From JAJDFU01 sp964641965 (lineage in GTDB: Bacteria > Bacteroidota > Bacteroidia > Chitinophagales > Saprospiraceae): a stretch of 64,000 nucleotides of DNA. Each line of letters begins with the position of its first letter. Within the stretch, counting starts at the first letter, position 1. The stretch is from positions 1 to 64,000 of the forward strand of contig CAZXLD010000020.1 of the NCBI GenBank assembly GCA_964641965.1, written 5' to 3'. The translations under genes were made by a program, and so were the position numbers. Under the pieces are notes generated by a model. The model was not told where the DNA came from, ran no database searches, and saw nothing but the letters and a program-made list of their open reading frames with translations. Positions 8,794 through 17,298 of this stretch are shown in pieces.

Positions 8794-9882
8794 TCAATGA
8801 ATACTTCCCTCCCGTTCTCGGAGGCTCCCTCCCCCGCGCCCGCGATACACACCTACGATTTCCGACACAATCGATAAGGCAATTTCTTCCGGACTCTCCG
8901 CTCCGATATCCAGGCCAATCGGGCTATACAGCTTGGAGTAATTCACCAAATCCAGCCCCTCCCCTTCCAACTCAGCCTGCATTTTGAGGGTCCGCTTACG
9001 AGGGCCAAGCATGCCTAAATAGGCCGGCTTTAAAGGCAACAACTGACGGATCATCTGCAGATCGCGCTGATAATCATGCGACATTAACAATACACAGGTA
9101 TGGGCATCCAATTCTAGCTGTTGGATATCGTCATAATGTTGCACCGTTTGCGCCAACTGATATACAGCTTTATCAAACTTTCGAAGGGTACCTACCAAAT
9201 GAATTTCCCACCCTAATTCATGCACAATCCCAACCAGCGCATTCACATCATAATTATCACCCACAATGATCAATCGGATCTCCGGGCGCAACCACTCAAA
9301 CAACAAATCGTACGATTCTCCTGCCCTGGTAGACAGTTCCACCACCATGGATGTCTTTCTCCTGTTGACCTCGTCCAGGCTGGATTGAACTTGGGCTAAT
9401 TCCAGATCTTGCTCCTCAGCTAGCCTTTTCAGTTCGGCAGCTGTGTATAATTTACTTTGAAGATGATCCTTCAAACTTATAGATTGGATCAGAATACTTG
9501 GCTGGCGATTATCGAGCTGAGCGCGAAGTACCTCGATCGGATTGTCCGGTTGTTCCGGGTGGATGGGCACGAATAAGACCTCAATTTTTCCATTGCACCC
9601 CAATCCAATCCCGATCTGATGATCGTCTTCTTCGAGGGTATCGTAAGTAACTACCGTAGGTTCATTCTTGTAGATCGCAGTTTGGGCTCTTCGCAAGGCA
9701 TCTCCTTCCAGGCAGCCCCCACTGATTCCACCTGTCCAATTCCCTCCACTTTGAACAAACATGCGGGCTCCGATCCGACGATACGAAGATTGCTCCACAC
9801 TTACTACCGTAGCGAGGGCAGCCCGCTCGGTCGACCAGTCCATTTGATCATACCGAGCAATGATATTTCGAATTTCCTTCAC
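8794..9882 (-). CDS. XdhC/CoxI family protein
   Basis: The N-terminal XdhC/CoxI domain is recognised by SSYRRIGARMFV, GGISGGCLEGD and IGIGLGCNGKIEVLF. The C-terminal Rossmann-like XdhC domain runs from IRLIIVGDNYDVNAL to VLLMSHDYQRDLQMI, AYLGMLGPRKRT and SPIGLDIGAESPEEIALSIV. Family members insert or sulfurate the molybdenum cofactor for xanthine dehydrogenase-type enzymes. The frame is open to an ATG at 10050, but homology begins at about IVKEIRNIIARYD, so the GTG at 9882 (362 aa) is the more likely start. No molybdenum hydroxylase subunits are in this window, so its client enzyme must be elsewhere. Confidence 0.85.
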   Translation of the reverse strand: MKEIRNIIARYDQMDWSTERAALATVVSVEQSSYRRIGARMFVQSGGNWTGGISGGCLEGDALRRAQTAIYKNEPTVVTYDTLEEDDHQIGIGLGCNGKIEVLFVPIHPEQPDNPIEVLRAQLDNRQPSILIQSISLKDHLQSKLYTAAELKRLAEEQDLELAQVQSSLDEVNRRKTSMVVELSTRAGESYDLLFEWLRPEIRLIIVGDNYDVNALVGIVHELGWEIHLVGTLRKFDKAVYQLAQTVQHYDDIQQLELDAHTCVLLMSHDYQRDLQMIRQLLPLKPAYLGMLGPRKRTLKMQAELEGEGLDLVNYSKLYSPIGLDIGAESPEEIALSIVSEIVGVYRGRGGGSLREREGSIH

Positions 9883-10089
9883 AATTTCAGTCCTGCTTAA
9901 TGGTCGGCTTAATTTACAAGGAAAATCGGCGATTAGATGGCCTAGCTGTTTTTCCGAACCCATAGAATCTGTAACTTCCGACAAGCTCCAAAGAAAAAAG
10001 CCCATCCTTCCTATGCCATCAGATACAAATTTGAGCGGAAAACTGATCACAGATTGAGGATTTTGGATTAAAGCAAAGACTTACCACCT

Positions 10090-11268
10090 ATGAGGCTATT
10101 TATACTGTTTATACTGATACAATTAGCCGTTACTTCCTGCGCTCCTTCGGGCCAATCGGACTTGACAGCGAATAATACTTCTTCAGACCCCTTAGACTGG
10201 GAGGCATTAAGCAACTTGATCGTTCAGCAAGCCCAACCCCAAGCCGGAGAACAAGTAGTCTTGCTTGCTCAGCCCGGTCGTTTCGAACCATTAGTGGAAA
10301 GCCTAAAAGAAAAAATTGATGCAACCGGTGCCGATTTGCTGGGTATTTTTAGCAGTACCGACCAACAACCCACCAATTGGATTTCGGATTTCACGAAAGG
10401 TGCAGAAAGACTGGATAGTGCAGCTCTGCAAACCTATCTCCAAGTTGTAGATCTCGGAATTATGATGCCAGGCCCAACACCCCAAAACTTGATCTATCAT
10501 TTGATCCAGGAAAACCTGAAGGCCGAGCGAGGACGAACCATTCACTTCCACTGGTCCGGGGCTTACGATATGAACGGTCAGCCTCTGGAGATTACTCCAA
10601 CTATCGATCAACACTATCAAACGGCCATATTGGAAACGAACTACCCCACCTTAAGGCAACAGCAACGGATATTTGAACAAGCTATGCGTGAACAACCGAT
10701 CACCGTAACCACGCCTGCCGGCACCCAAATCTCCTTCCTAATTGGCGATCGACCGGTGACCAAGCAGGATGGCTATGCATCTGCTCAAGATATGGAGGAC
10801 TCCCAAAACCTCATTGACCGCGAAATAGAATTACCAGCAGGTGCCGTTCGCGTAGCTCCAATAGAAGAAACGGTGGAAGGAATCATTGCCTTCCCGGACG
10901 GAACCTGGAATGGGGAAGCCGTAAAAGGCCTTAAACTCGTTTTCCAACAGGGAAAAGTAGTTGACATGCAGGCCGACCAAGGCTTGGAGGCTGTCCAGCA
11001 GGAAATGGAAGCAGCAGGGCCGGCTGGAACCTCCTTCCGGGAATTCGCCCTTGGGTTCAACCCATTGTTGGTCATTCCTGAACAGGATCCATTTATCCCC
11101 TACTATGGCTACGGAGCTGGAGTCGTACGCCTCTCTTTGGGCGACAATACCGAATTAGGCGGCCAGGTAACCGGCGGTTATGTGCGATGGAATTTTTTCC
11201 CGGATGCGACAGTCTATGTAGGTGATGAAGTCTGGGTATCCGATGGGAAATTGGTATCCACGCATTAA
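10090..11268 (+). CDS. M29 aminopeptidase-like lipoprotein, probably inactive
   Basis: A 392-aa protein with a lipoprotein signal (lipobox VTSC, Cys near residue 17) followed by the fold pattern of M29 (AmpS/AmpT) metallo-aminopeptidases: PTPQNLIYHLIQ, ITVTTPAGTQISF, LPAGAVRVAPIEETVEG, EFALGFNP and LSLGDN. In active M29 enzymes the two-metal site uses Glu in the GEV motif, a second Glu before the GxNP block, His in the TxHIA block and the C-terminal HxD. Here those positions read GAV, REF (Glu kept), VVRLS and VRWNF, so most metal ligands are gone. It is probably a binding or scaffold protein rather than a peptidase. It is divergent from xdhC. Confidence 0.7.
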   Translation: MRLFILFILIQLAVTSCAPSGQSDLTANNTSSDPLDWEALSNLIVQQAQPQAGEQVVLLAQPGRFEPLVESLKEKIDATGADLLGIFSSTDQQPTNWISDFTKGAERLDSAALQTYLQVVDLGIMMPGPTPQNLIYHLIQENLKAERGRTIHFHWSGAYDMNGQPLEITPTIDQHYQTAILETNYPTLRQQQRIFEQAMREQPITVTTPAGTQISFLIGDRPVTKQDGYASAQDMEDSQNLIDREIELPAGAVRVAPIEETVEGIIAFPDGTWNGEAVKGLKLVFQQGKVVDMQADQGLEAVQQEMEAAGPAGTSFREFALGFNPLLVIPEQDPFIPYYGYGAGVVRLSLGDNTELGGQVTGGYVRWNFFPDATVYVGDEVWVSDGKLVSTH

Positions 11269-11271
11269 GCC

Positions 11272-12036
11272 CTACTGCCGGTGCCGAAAGCCGGTATCTT
11301 TTACCTGATTTTTATCCATTCGATAAAACCATGTCACTTTGCCTTCCTCTTCTCTTTTTTCTACCAACTGCATGCCCAATCGCAAGAGAACTTGCTGTGA
11401 GGGTAGATTAGGAGGGTCTGTAGCTGCCATTAAATAAGTAAACCCCAGCTCCTGAAAGGCAAAGCGAACAATTGCCAGTGCGCTCTCTGTGGCATACCCT
11501 TTCCCGATAAACTGGGGCAATAAAGCAAATATCAATTGAGGTTGAGGTTTATCGAAAAAGTACCAAAGGCCTAAGAACATGTTGAGATTTAGCTTTTGAA
11601 GCGAACGACCCCAAATTTTGTTACATGACGACCCTTCGGGTGTCAGCATGCAAGCATCTGCGTAAGGCGCTTTATTTTCAAGAAAGGGGCAGGGGCCCCT
11701 TTCTTGAAACACATAGCCACAGCTACGCAACCGAAAAGGAACGCTGCACAGGACGAAATTTGGTGAGTGTAGCCCAAAGTGTTAAATTTCAACGTGTTTT
11801 AAATATCCTACGGGTTTAGCAGTTTTATACTCCTCCACCTTCCAGAGGCCAAATCCTTCCTCCCGGAAATGACGTTGATTCTGTTCCAAAATTTCCTGGC
11901 AATTTTCCTGGCTTATAATCTTATTATCCCATAAGTACCTTCGTACAAATGGATCTGTATTGATTTGATGGAAAAGCCCGATTTCCTCCTCGGAGAATGG
12001 AGTCAAATTGGTTCTTTCTGTGCTCAGGTCTACCAT
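11272..12036 (-). pseudogene. GNAT N-acetyltransferase (RimJ-like) split by a small element
   Basis: Two in-frame halves of one GNAT protein are separated by inserted DNA. The 5' half (11800-12036) begins MVDLSTERTNLTPFSEEE and runs to KTAKPVGYL. The 3' half (11272-11574) resumes with LGLWYFFDKPQPQLIF and the acetyl-CoA loop QFIGKGYATE, ending with the usual NLPSQQVLLRLGM. Removing the 225-bp element plus one 3-bp target copy restores a continuous 178-aa frame across GYL-GLW, as expected for the family. The element introduces a TAA at 11782-11784, so the protein is truncated before the acetyl-CoA site. Its start is close to a hairpin at 12054-12080. Confidence 0.88.
11575..11799. mobile_element. 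225-bp MITE-like element with terminal inverted repeats
   Basis: Inserted in a GNAT gene and flanked by a 3-bp direct repeat TAA (11572-11574 and 11800-11802), which is present once in the reconstructed gene. The ends are imperfect inverted repeats: GAACATGTTGAGATTTAGC on the plus strand at the left, and AAACACGTTGAAATTTAAC reading inward on the minus strand from the right. Similarity between the ends continues for roughly 45 nt with gaps (both contain CCAAATTT). In the middle is a perfect 15-bp stem, TTTCAAGAAAGGGGC (11676-11690) with its complement at 11695-11709 and an AGGG loop. It encodes no transposase, so it is a non-autonomous element. Confidence 0.8.
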
Positions 12037-12053
12037 TGCGATTATAGAACTTT

Positions 12054-12080
12054 AGGGTACCAGACTTGCTCTGGCACCCT
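12054..12080. terminator. hairpin between hydrolase gene and GNAT pseudogene
   Basis: AGGGTACCAG (12054-12063) pairs with CTGGCACCCT (12071-12080), with one A-C mismatch and a 7-nt loop. It lies just downstream of the minus-strand hydrolase-SnoaL gene and upstream of the GNAT pseudogene, as expected for a transcription terminator. There is no strong T tract on the minus strand, so the assignment is moderate. Confidence 0.4.
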
Positions 12081-12112
12081 ATTTAATGTAAAGCTATTGC
12101 TGAATAGATAGT

Positions 12113-13444
12113 CTATTCTCCTATGATTTCGGCCTGCTTATTCCAAAACCGGTCATTTTCATATTGGTCAAACGGAATTTCAAATAGTTCCATGATCCTC
12201 CCATGCTTGATCCGGTAGTAAATGGCATACCGCAAATCAAAATGATTATCGTCACCTGTATAGAAATCTCGATGTATGGACATTGCACCGTTTTCATTGC
12301 CAAAAACCTCCAGCAATTCAAATCCATTCTTGCCGTTACCCATGCGCATGGCAGTGGCACGAATCCCGTTGATCATCCCGTCAATACCTTTCCAATCACC
12401 TGAAATTGGACTTTGACCAGGCATATGCCATACCAGGTTTTCATCGATATGTTGCTGAAACCAGTCCCTGTCCACAGTTCCAAAAGCAGCAAAAAAATCG
12501 TGAATCAATTGTACGTTTTGCTCGGCTGTAGTACCTGCCATCGAAGCTACAAAACCTTGCAGGTGATCCACTACCGTTTGTATCTGGGGTTTTTTATCGT
12601 AAAATTCAGTGTGTTCCCCTTCTTCCCATATCAATTGCTTGGATCCGGGCAACTGCCCATAAAAAGACCGAACATTATCCGGAAGTGCCGACTCCTCGCT
12701 GTGAACCAGAAGTGTGGGTTGCTTAACCTGCTGAGCTAAATCAACGGTATTTAATTCCAGCCATTCTTGCCATCCTTGCACGGCAAAACTGTTTTTCCAG
12801 GCCGGAATATTTCCGCGATCCGGATTGGCGTAGTAATCAACCGGAAAGAACATGGCAGCTTCAGGATTATCCGGATTATAGGCTTCTACCAAGGTTTCTA
12901 CCCCCTTTTCGGTATAAGCTGTTTTTGCTGCCTGAGCCTTCTCTATCCGGCCTTTTATTCCTTCTTCCCCTCCATAAAATACAGGAGTAGTAGAGGGGTG
13001 CTGTAGCCAGGCCGAACCGGTAACCAAGCCCTTCAGACGATCATCCTGGGTTGCGGCAAGAATCATGTTTCCAGCCCCTGCACAAACACCCAAACCGATG
13101 ACTTTGGAGGATTCAACAAAAGGTAACTGATTCAAAAAGGTGATTGCATTTGAGATATCCTCGGCCTTGGCTGTAGCCGACTCAAATTGCCTTGGACTCC
13201 CTCCGCTCGCTCCATAAAATCGATGATCGAAGGCCAGGGCAATAAGTCCTCGCTCCACGATCTCAGCGGCATAAGCATAACCCACCTGCTCTTTAACCTG
13301 AGTCCAGGGCCCGTCTACAATTACGGCAGGATACGTTCGGTTGGTATCAAATCCTTCAGGTAGAAACAAGGTTCCGACTATAGTCTCCCCTTCACTTTGA
13401 AATTGAACTTGGTTTTTTCCAACTTGAAATGAATTGTTGTTCAT
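12113..13444 (-). CDS. alpha/beta hydrolase (DLH-like) fused to SnoaL-like domain
   Basis: About 443 aa from the ATG at 13444 (MNNNSFQVGKNQVQF). Residues 1-305 form an alpha/beta hydrolase of the dienelactone-hydrolase or BAAT-like group. The nucleophile elbow is GLGVCAGAG, giving a Cys rather than Ser nucleophile. The acid is probably in HSEESALPDN and the His in EGEHTEFYD. Residues about 315-440 are a SnoaL/NTF2-like domain (LIHDFFAAFGTVDRDWF, ENLVWHMPGQSPISG). No signal peptide is present. The substrate is unknown; a small lactone or ester modified by both domains is a guess. The AraC gene immediately upstream on the same strand is the likely regulator. Confidence 0.82.
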   Translation of the reverse strand: MNNNSFQVGKNQVQFQSEGETIVGTLFLPEGFDTNRTYPAVIVDGPWTQVKEQVGYAYAAEIVERGLIALAFDHRFYGASGGSPRQFESATAKAEDISNAITFLNQLPFVESSKVIGLGVCAGAGNMILAATQDDRLKGLVTGSAWLQHPSTTPVFYGGEEGIKGRIEKAQAAKTAYTEKGVETLVEAYNPDNPEAAMFFPVDYYANPDRGNIPAWKNSFAVQGWQEWLELNTVDLAQQVKQPTLLVHSEESALPDNVRSFYGQLPGSKQLIWEEGEHTEFYDKKPQIQTVVDHLQGFVASMAGTTAEQNVQLIHDFFAAFGTVDRDWFQQHIDENLVWHMPGQSPISGDWKGIDGMINGIRATAMRMGNGKNGFELLEVFGNENGAMSIHRDFYTGDDNHFDLRYAIYYRIKHGRIMELFEIPFDQYENDRFWNKQAEIIGE

Positions 13445-13561
13445 GATAGTGATTTTTTTTGGAATAAGAATCTTGATTTTGTTTATGTCGTAATGACAAT
13501 ACAAATATCAAGGAGTGGGTGGGCTTATTCGTTACACATATCAAACCATCAATTACAAATT

Positions 13562-14470
13562 TCAAAGGTGGAAATGCTGCCGATATTGATTGGGGGTTTT
13601 CCCGTGTAGCCGTTTGAAAAAGGAAGTAAAATGGGAAGGCTCCTCAAATCCCAGTTCGTAGCCAATTTCCTTGACCGACATGCTGGATTGGGTCAGCATT
13701 TTCTGAGCCAATTTGCCAATATGGCCATGGATATATTGGAGAGCAGTTGAGTGGGTTACTTTTTTAAGTACTGCGTTCAGGTAGTTGGGATGTACATTTA
13801 ACTGCTGGGCATAAAAAGTCACAGAATGGTGAAGCTTGGTAGGATGTTGAAAAAAACGACTCTCTAGCTCGGATTGGAAACGGGAAAAGAGTTGATGATA
13901 AGAAGTGGCATTCTCTATCACATTGGTTTGGCGAATTGTTTTTCGGTTAAATTGCCTTTTCACAAACACCAAAGCAGTATACACCAAAGCCTCAATTATC
14001 GGAAAGCTATCCGAAGTGAATTCGTTGGCTTCGGTGTAAATCTTTTGAAAGATTTGCTCCAGGTATGCTTTTTCCTGTTCATCTATTTCAATAGGATCGT
14101 TTTTATCTAATTGAAAATAATTAAATCGATTAATAAAGTTTTCACCAAAAATGGATTTATAAATAAATTCTTGACTGAATAAAATATAGCAACCACTCCA
14201 GTCCCCTTGGATATCCCAGGAAATGAATTGATAAGGAGAATTAAAGATGATATCGGCCTCCATATCCTGAATCCCATGCCATTGTGCCGAGCGACCTCGG
14301 TTCAGTAAACCCACCGCATACAGGTCGTGCTGGAAAGGGTCCAGTTTTTTGACCACAGTAGGCATATTGTCCTCAAACTGGCGTACATCAAACCAATCAA
14401 ACTTGGGGGGCGAGATATTAATGTGATTGCAATAGGCCTTTATGCCTTGTATTTTGGGAATTTCCGTCAT
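13562..14470 (-). CDS. AraC family transcriptional regulator
   Basis: A 302-aa regulator with the AraC double helix-turn-helix at about 195-300 (LNVHPNYLNAVLKKVT, then VKEIGYELGFEEPSHFTSFF and KRLHGKTPNQYRQHF). The N-terminal domain (about 20-170) is a poorly conserved effector-binding region of the type common in Bacteroidota, where such regulators often control a neighbouring enzyme gene. It precedes the hydrolase-SnoaL fusion gene on the same strand with a gap of about 115 bp, and probably controls it. Confidence 0.87.
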   Translation of the reverse strand: MTEIPKIQGIKAYCNHINISPPKFDWFDVRQFEDNMPTVVKKLDPFQHDLYAVGLLNRGRSAQWHGIQDMEADIIFNSPYQFISWDIQGDWSGCYILFSQEFIYKSIFGENFINRFNYFQLDKNDPIEIDEQEKAYLEQIFQKIYTEANEFTSDSFPIIEALVYTALVFVKRQFNRKTIRQTNVIENATSYHQLFSRFQSELESRFFQHPTKLHHSVTFYAQQLNVHPNYLNAVLKKVTHSTALQYIHGHIGKLAQKMLTQSSMSVKEIGYELGFEEPSHFTSFFKRLHGKTPNQYRQHFHL

Positions 14471-14497
14471 GCTACAAGCGATCGATTTTATTCTACG

Positions 14498-15973
14498 CTA
14501 ATCTATTGGAATCTTCGCCAAATCAAAGGCGACCTCCAAAGGGCGATCCCTGCCTGAGAGAAAATCTTCTATGGGGGTTTCAATAGGAAAATCGGGCAAT
14601 ACTCCAGTGCCTTCAGCTTGACCATCTACATCGAGCACATAACGGATTAAGGGAACTTCTACTTGTATTTTCGAATGGGGAAGCGTCAAGGTAAGAGAAT
14701 ATCCACTGGTATTTCCATAGTAGCCTCCGCCTACTTCTTCACCTACAAATAGGGCATCCTCCCGGTATTCCCGGACCAACGAACAAAATTCTGCCCCGCC
14801 TGAATAAGTGACTCCGCCTGCCAGAACAATGAGCTTACCCAGAAAAGGGTTTTCCTGCGGTGGCTCCGGACGTTCAATCTTTGGTTTCCGACGGTACTTG
14901 CCACTCATGGGGTGATACTCAAATTCTTTCCGAAGGAGACGCTCGAATTGCTTTTGATCCCTAGGTTTTGAATAGTCGGTATATGTTAAAAAAGAATAGT
15001 TGATTTGGTTGATCTCCACAAAACGGTATTTAGAATAGGATTTATTGGTTAGGTAGGAGAATAGGAAATCTTCATTCCCCTCTGTACCTCCCCCATTTGC
15101 TCGCACGTCTATAAGAAGGACCTTCAACTTCTTTTGCTTTATTTCAGTAAAAACTTGTTTAATAAATCGCTCGTATTTAATCCCGGCTTTTCTGAATTCA
15201 CTACTGGAAAAGGTCGAAACTGTTAGTAGTCCAATATCTTCCTGAATGCAAAAGGAAATCGGTAGTTGTTCTTTTTCGTCTTGTTTAAAAAGCAACCTTT
15301 TGCGTTCCACTAGTTTTTTAAACGCAATGGGTTGGATCGATACGATTTCGCTTTCATCGGCATCCATCCGTTGAATTTTCAATTGAAACCCCTCAGGTTT
15401 CCAATGGATTGACCTGGCATAGTGTACAGCAAATCCAATATCATCCAACCACCGGTATTTCGAACTCATAATGTCACCATCAGCAGCAAAAGTGGTAAAC
15501 AGCCTAGTCAGGATTTCCTCAATATCCCGTCCATTGATTTCCAGAATTTCACTCCCATTTAGATCAGGACTAATGGTATCGATTGGATGATAGAGGTAGG
15601 CACGTTGGCCGATAAACTTGACCAAAAACGGAAAGAAACTGCCCTCCCTTTTTAAAAAAGAACTGGTCTGATCCGATAGGGAAATATCGCAGTGATCTTC
15701 TTTGATAGATGCAATCAAGGGAGCGATCACATTATAAAATTCCAGTTCGGAAAGAGAATCACTACGCTCCAGATCGGCGAGTATGCTGGACTTGTGTGCT
15801 AGGTATTCCTCCTGTGACCTATACCAAAACAACCCGGTATGTGCTTCTTCCAATGCTGTGCTAAGCATTCTAAAATCGTCGATTAGTTTTTCGGAGGCAA
15901 GGATAGGTATTGCCTGCCCGAAGGCAATGGAACCAAGCAATACAAAAGCTCCTATAAGGGTGGTTTTAGTCAT
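14498..15973 (-). CDS. S41 family peptidase, exported
   Basis: A 491-aa protein with an N-terminal signal peptide (LIGAFVLLGSIAFGQA) and a C-terminal peptidase S41 (tail-specific protease) domain at about 255-470. The strand LKVLLIDVRANGGG, the nucleophile Ser in GGVTYSGGAEFCSLV and the block GEEVGGGYYGNTSGYS are all present. A PDZ-like section may lie at about 110-160 (ILEINGRDIEEIL). It cleaves peptides outside the cytoplasm; the target is unknown. It lies about 30 bp upstream of the AraC gene on the same strand and could be co-transcribed with it. Confidence 0.88.
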   Translation of the reverse strand: MTKTTLIGAFVLLGSIAFGQAIPILASEKLIDDFRMLSTALEEAHTGLFWYRSQEEYLAHKSSILADLERSDSLSELEFYNVIAPLIASIKEDHCDISLSDQTSSFLKREGSFFPFLVKFIGQRAYLYHPIDTISPDLNGSEILEINGRDIEEILTRLFTTFAADGDIMSSKYRWLDDIGFAVHYARSIHWKPEGFQLKIQRMDADESEIVSIQPIAFKKLVERKRLLFKQDEKEQLPISFCIQEDIGLLTVSTFSSSEFRKAGIKYERFIKQVFTEIKQKKLKVLLIDVRANGGGTEGNEDFLFSYLTNKSYSKYRFVEINQINYSFLTYTDYSKPRDQKQFERLLRKEFEYHPMSGKYRRKPKIERPEPPQENPFLGKLIVLAGGVTYSGGAEFCSLVREYREDALFVGEEVGGGYYGNTSGYSLTLTLPHSKIQVEVPLIRYVLDVDGQAEGTGVLPDFPIETPIEDFLSGRDRPLEVAFDLAKIPID

Positions 15974-16078
15974 GGAGGCAAATCTGGTTTCTGAACTTGT
16001 GCCTAACCCAATGTACCCCCTAATCGCCTAAATAGTAGATTGGCCTTCATCCAAAATAAGTTGCTACAAGACACCAGC

Positions 16079-17188
16079 TCAGGAAACAGGTTCCAGCATT
16101 GGAACTCCCATCCTTTCCAAGTCAGTGATTAACCGTTGCTCATCAACTATTTGACCCATAAGATAGAGCCCGGGCCTGGGTATGGACCGGTCAAAGTATT
16201 GGTTCAAACAAGCTAATACAGCCAAAGCGGTCAGTCTGAATGCATCCTCATATTCAAAGCCAAACCGATACTGCTGCTTCAATCCGCCTTGGATACCATT
16301 CGCTTCTAATCGGAATTCTACCCTTGGACTTTTATCAAAACGTTCTTTTATGTTTTGATATAATAACCAACTGGAAAAACGCTGACTCCAGGATTTACTT
16401 ATTTTACCAATGATTATGGAAAGTGGAAATATGAAGTGATCAATAAAACGGCTGAATCCGGCAGCATAGACCCCCGCTGACCGGAGGCCCAATTCTTGCT
16501 CTAGACCATATAACTCTTGCATCTGTAAAGGGTAACAGGTCTTTTGCCCAAAAGCTTCCGAAAATTGAACATCCACCGCATCCTTGTGATCTGCCTTTCG
16601 CCAAACTCCATCGTCCAGGACCTGTGAATTACCTTCGATCAATTCGTAGAAAATTTCCTGCACCGATGAGGGCTGTTCAAAAACCGGATCCATGGCCATG
16701 TAAACTCTTGCTTCCTCATAAGAATCAAATTGAGATTGACCAAAGCGAATACATGGTGCCACTAGTCCCGGATGAAATCCGGCTTGGGTAATGAAGATCA
16801 GCTTGTGTTTTCGGATTTCATGCTCGAACTTCCGCAATCGATCCACTACATCTCCACGGACCAAAATATCAAGCGTATCTACCCTAGCAGAGACGGCAGC
16901 CCTGGCCACCTTCTCGATAGCATCAGGAATAGAAGCGGTAACAATGACCAAGTCTACTCCGACAAACCCGGTCTCCATACTTTTAGGGTCCGAGGCATCA
17001 ATAGCTCTTGCAGTCACCTCGCGGCCAGAGAATTCCTGATTCAATTGAGCTGCAAATGCGTTGGCTTTTTGAATATTTCTACCCCCAACACAAACAGCAT
17101 GAGGGGTGTGTTGGAGCAAAACCCGACACATAGCTTTGCCAACACCTCCATAGCCTCCCAAAACCAATAATTGACGTTTCATGGGCAT
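16079..17188 (-). CDS. saccharopine dehydrogenase NADP-binding family protein
   Basis: A 369-aa cytoplasmic protein beginning with a Rossmann nucleotide-binding motif (RQLLVLGGYGGVGKAM, i.e. GGYGGVG) and a following VGGRN strand that suits NADP. The C-terminal part matches saccharopine-dehydrogenase-like proteins of unknown substrate (GFHPGLVAPCIRFG). True lysine-pathway saccharopine dehydrogenases are usually larger, so a lysine role should not be assumed. The ATG six bases downstream (MKRQLL) is an equally good start. Confidence 0.8.
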   Translation of the reverse strand: MPMKRQLLVLGGYGGVGKAMCRVLLQHTPHAVCVGGRNIQKANAFAAQLNQEFSGREVTARAIDASDPKSMETGFVGVDLVIVTASIPDAIEKVARAAVSARVDTLDILVRGDVVDRLRKFEHEIRKHKLIFITQAGFHPGLVAPCIRFGQSQFDSYEEARVYMAMDPVFEQPSSVQEIFYELIEGNSQVLDDGVWRKADHKDAVDVQFSEAFGQKTCYPLQMQELYGLEQELGLRSAGVYAAGFSRFIDHFIFPLSIIIGKISKSWSQRFSSWLLYQNIKERFDKSPRVEFRLEANGIQGGLKQQYRFGFEYEDAFRLTALAVLACLNQYFDRSIPRPGLYLMGQIVDEQRLITDLERMGVPMLEPVS

Positions 17189-17298
17189 TCCGCTTTATCT
17201 CAAGTTACCCATTTCACCAGGCTGAAGGAAAGAAGATTCAGCTGCGGGGTGCGTGACATTTATCAATTCAATTACCGGATAACTGCATCCTAAACTTA

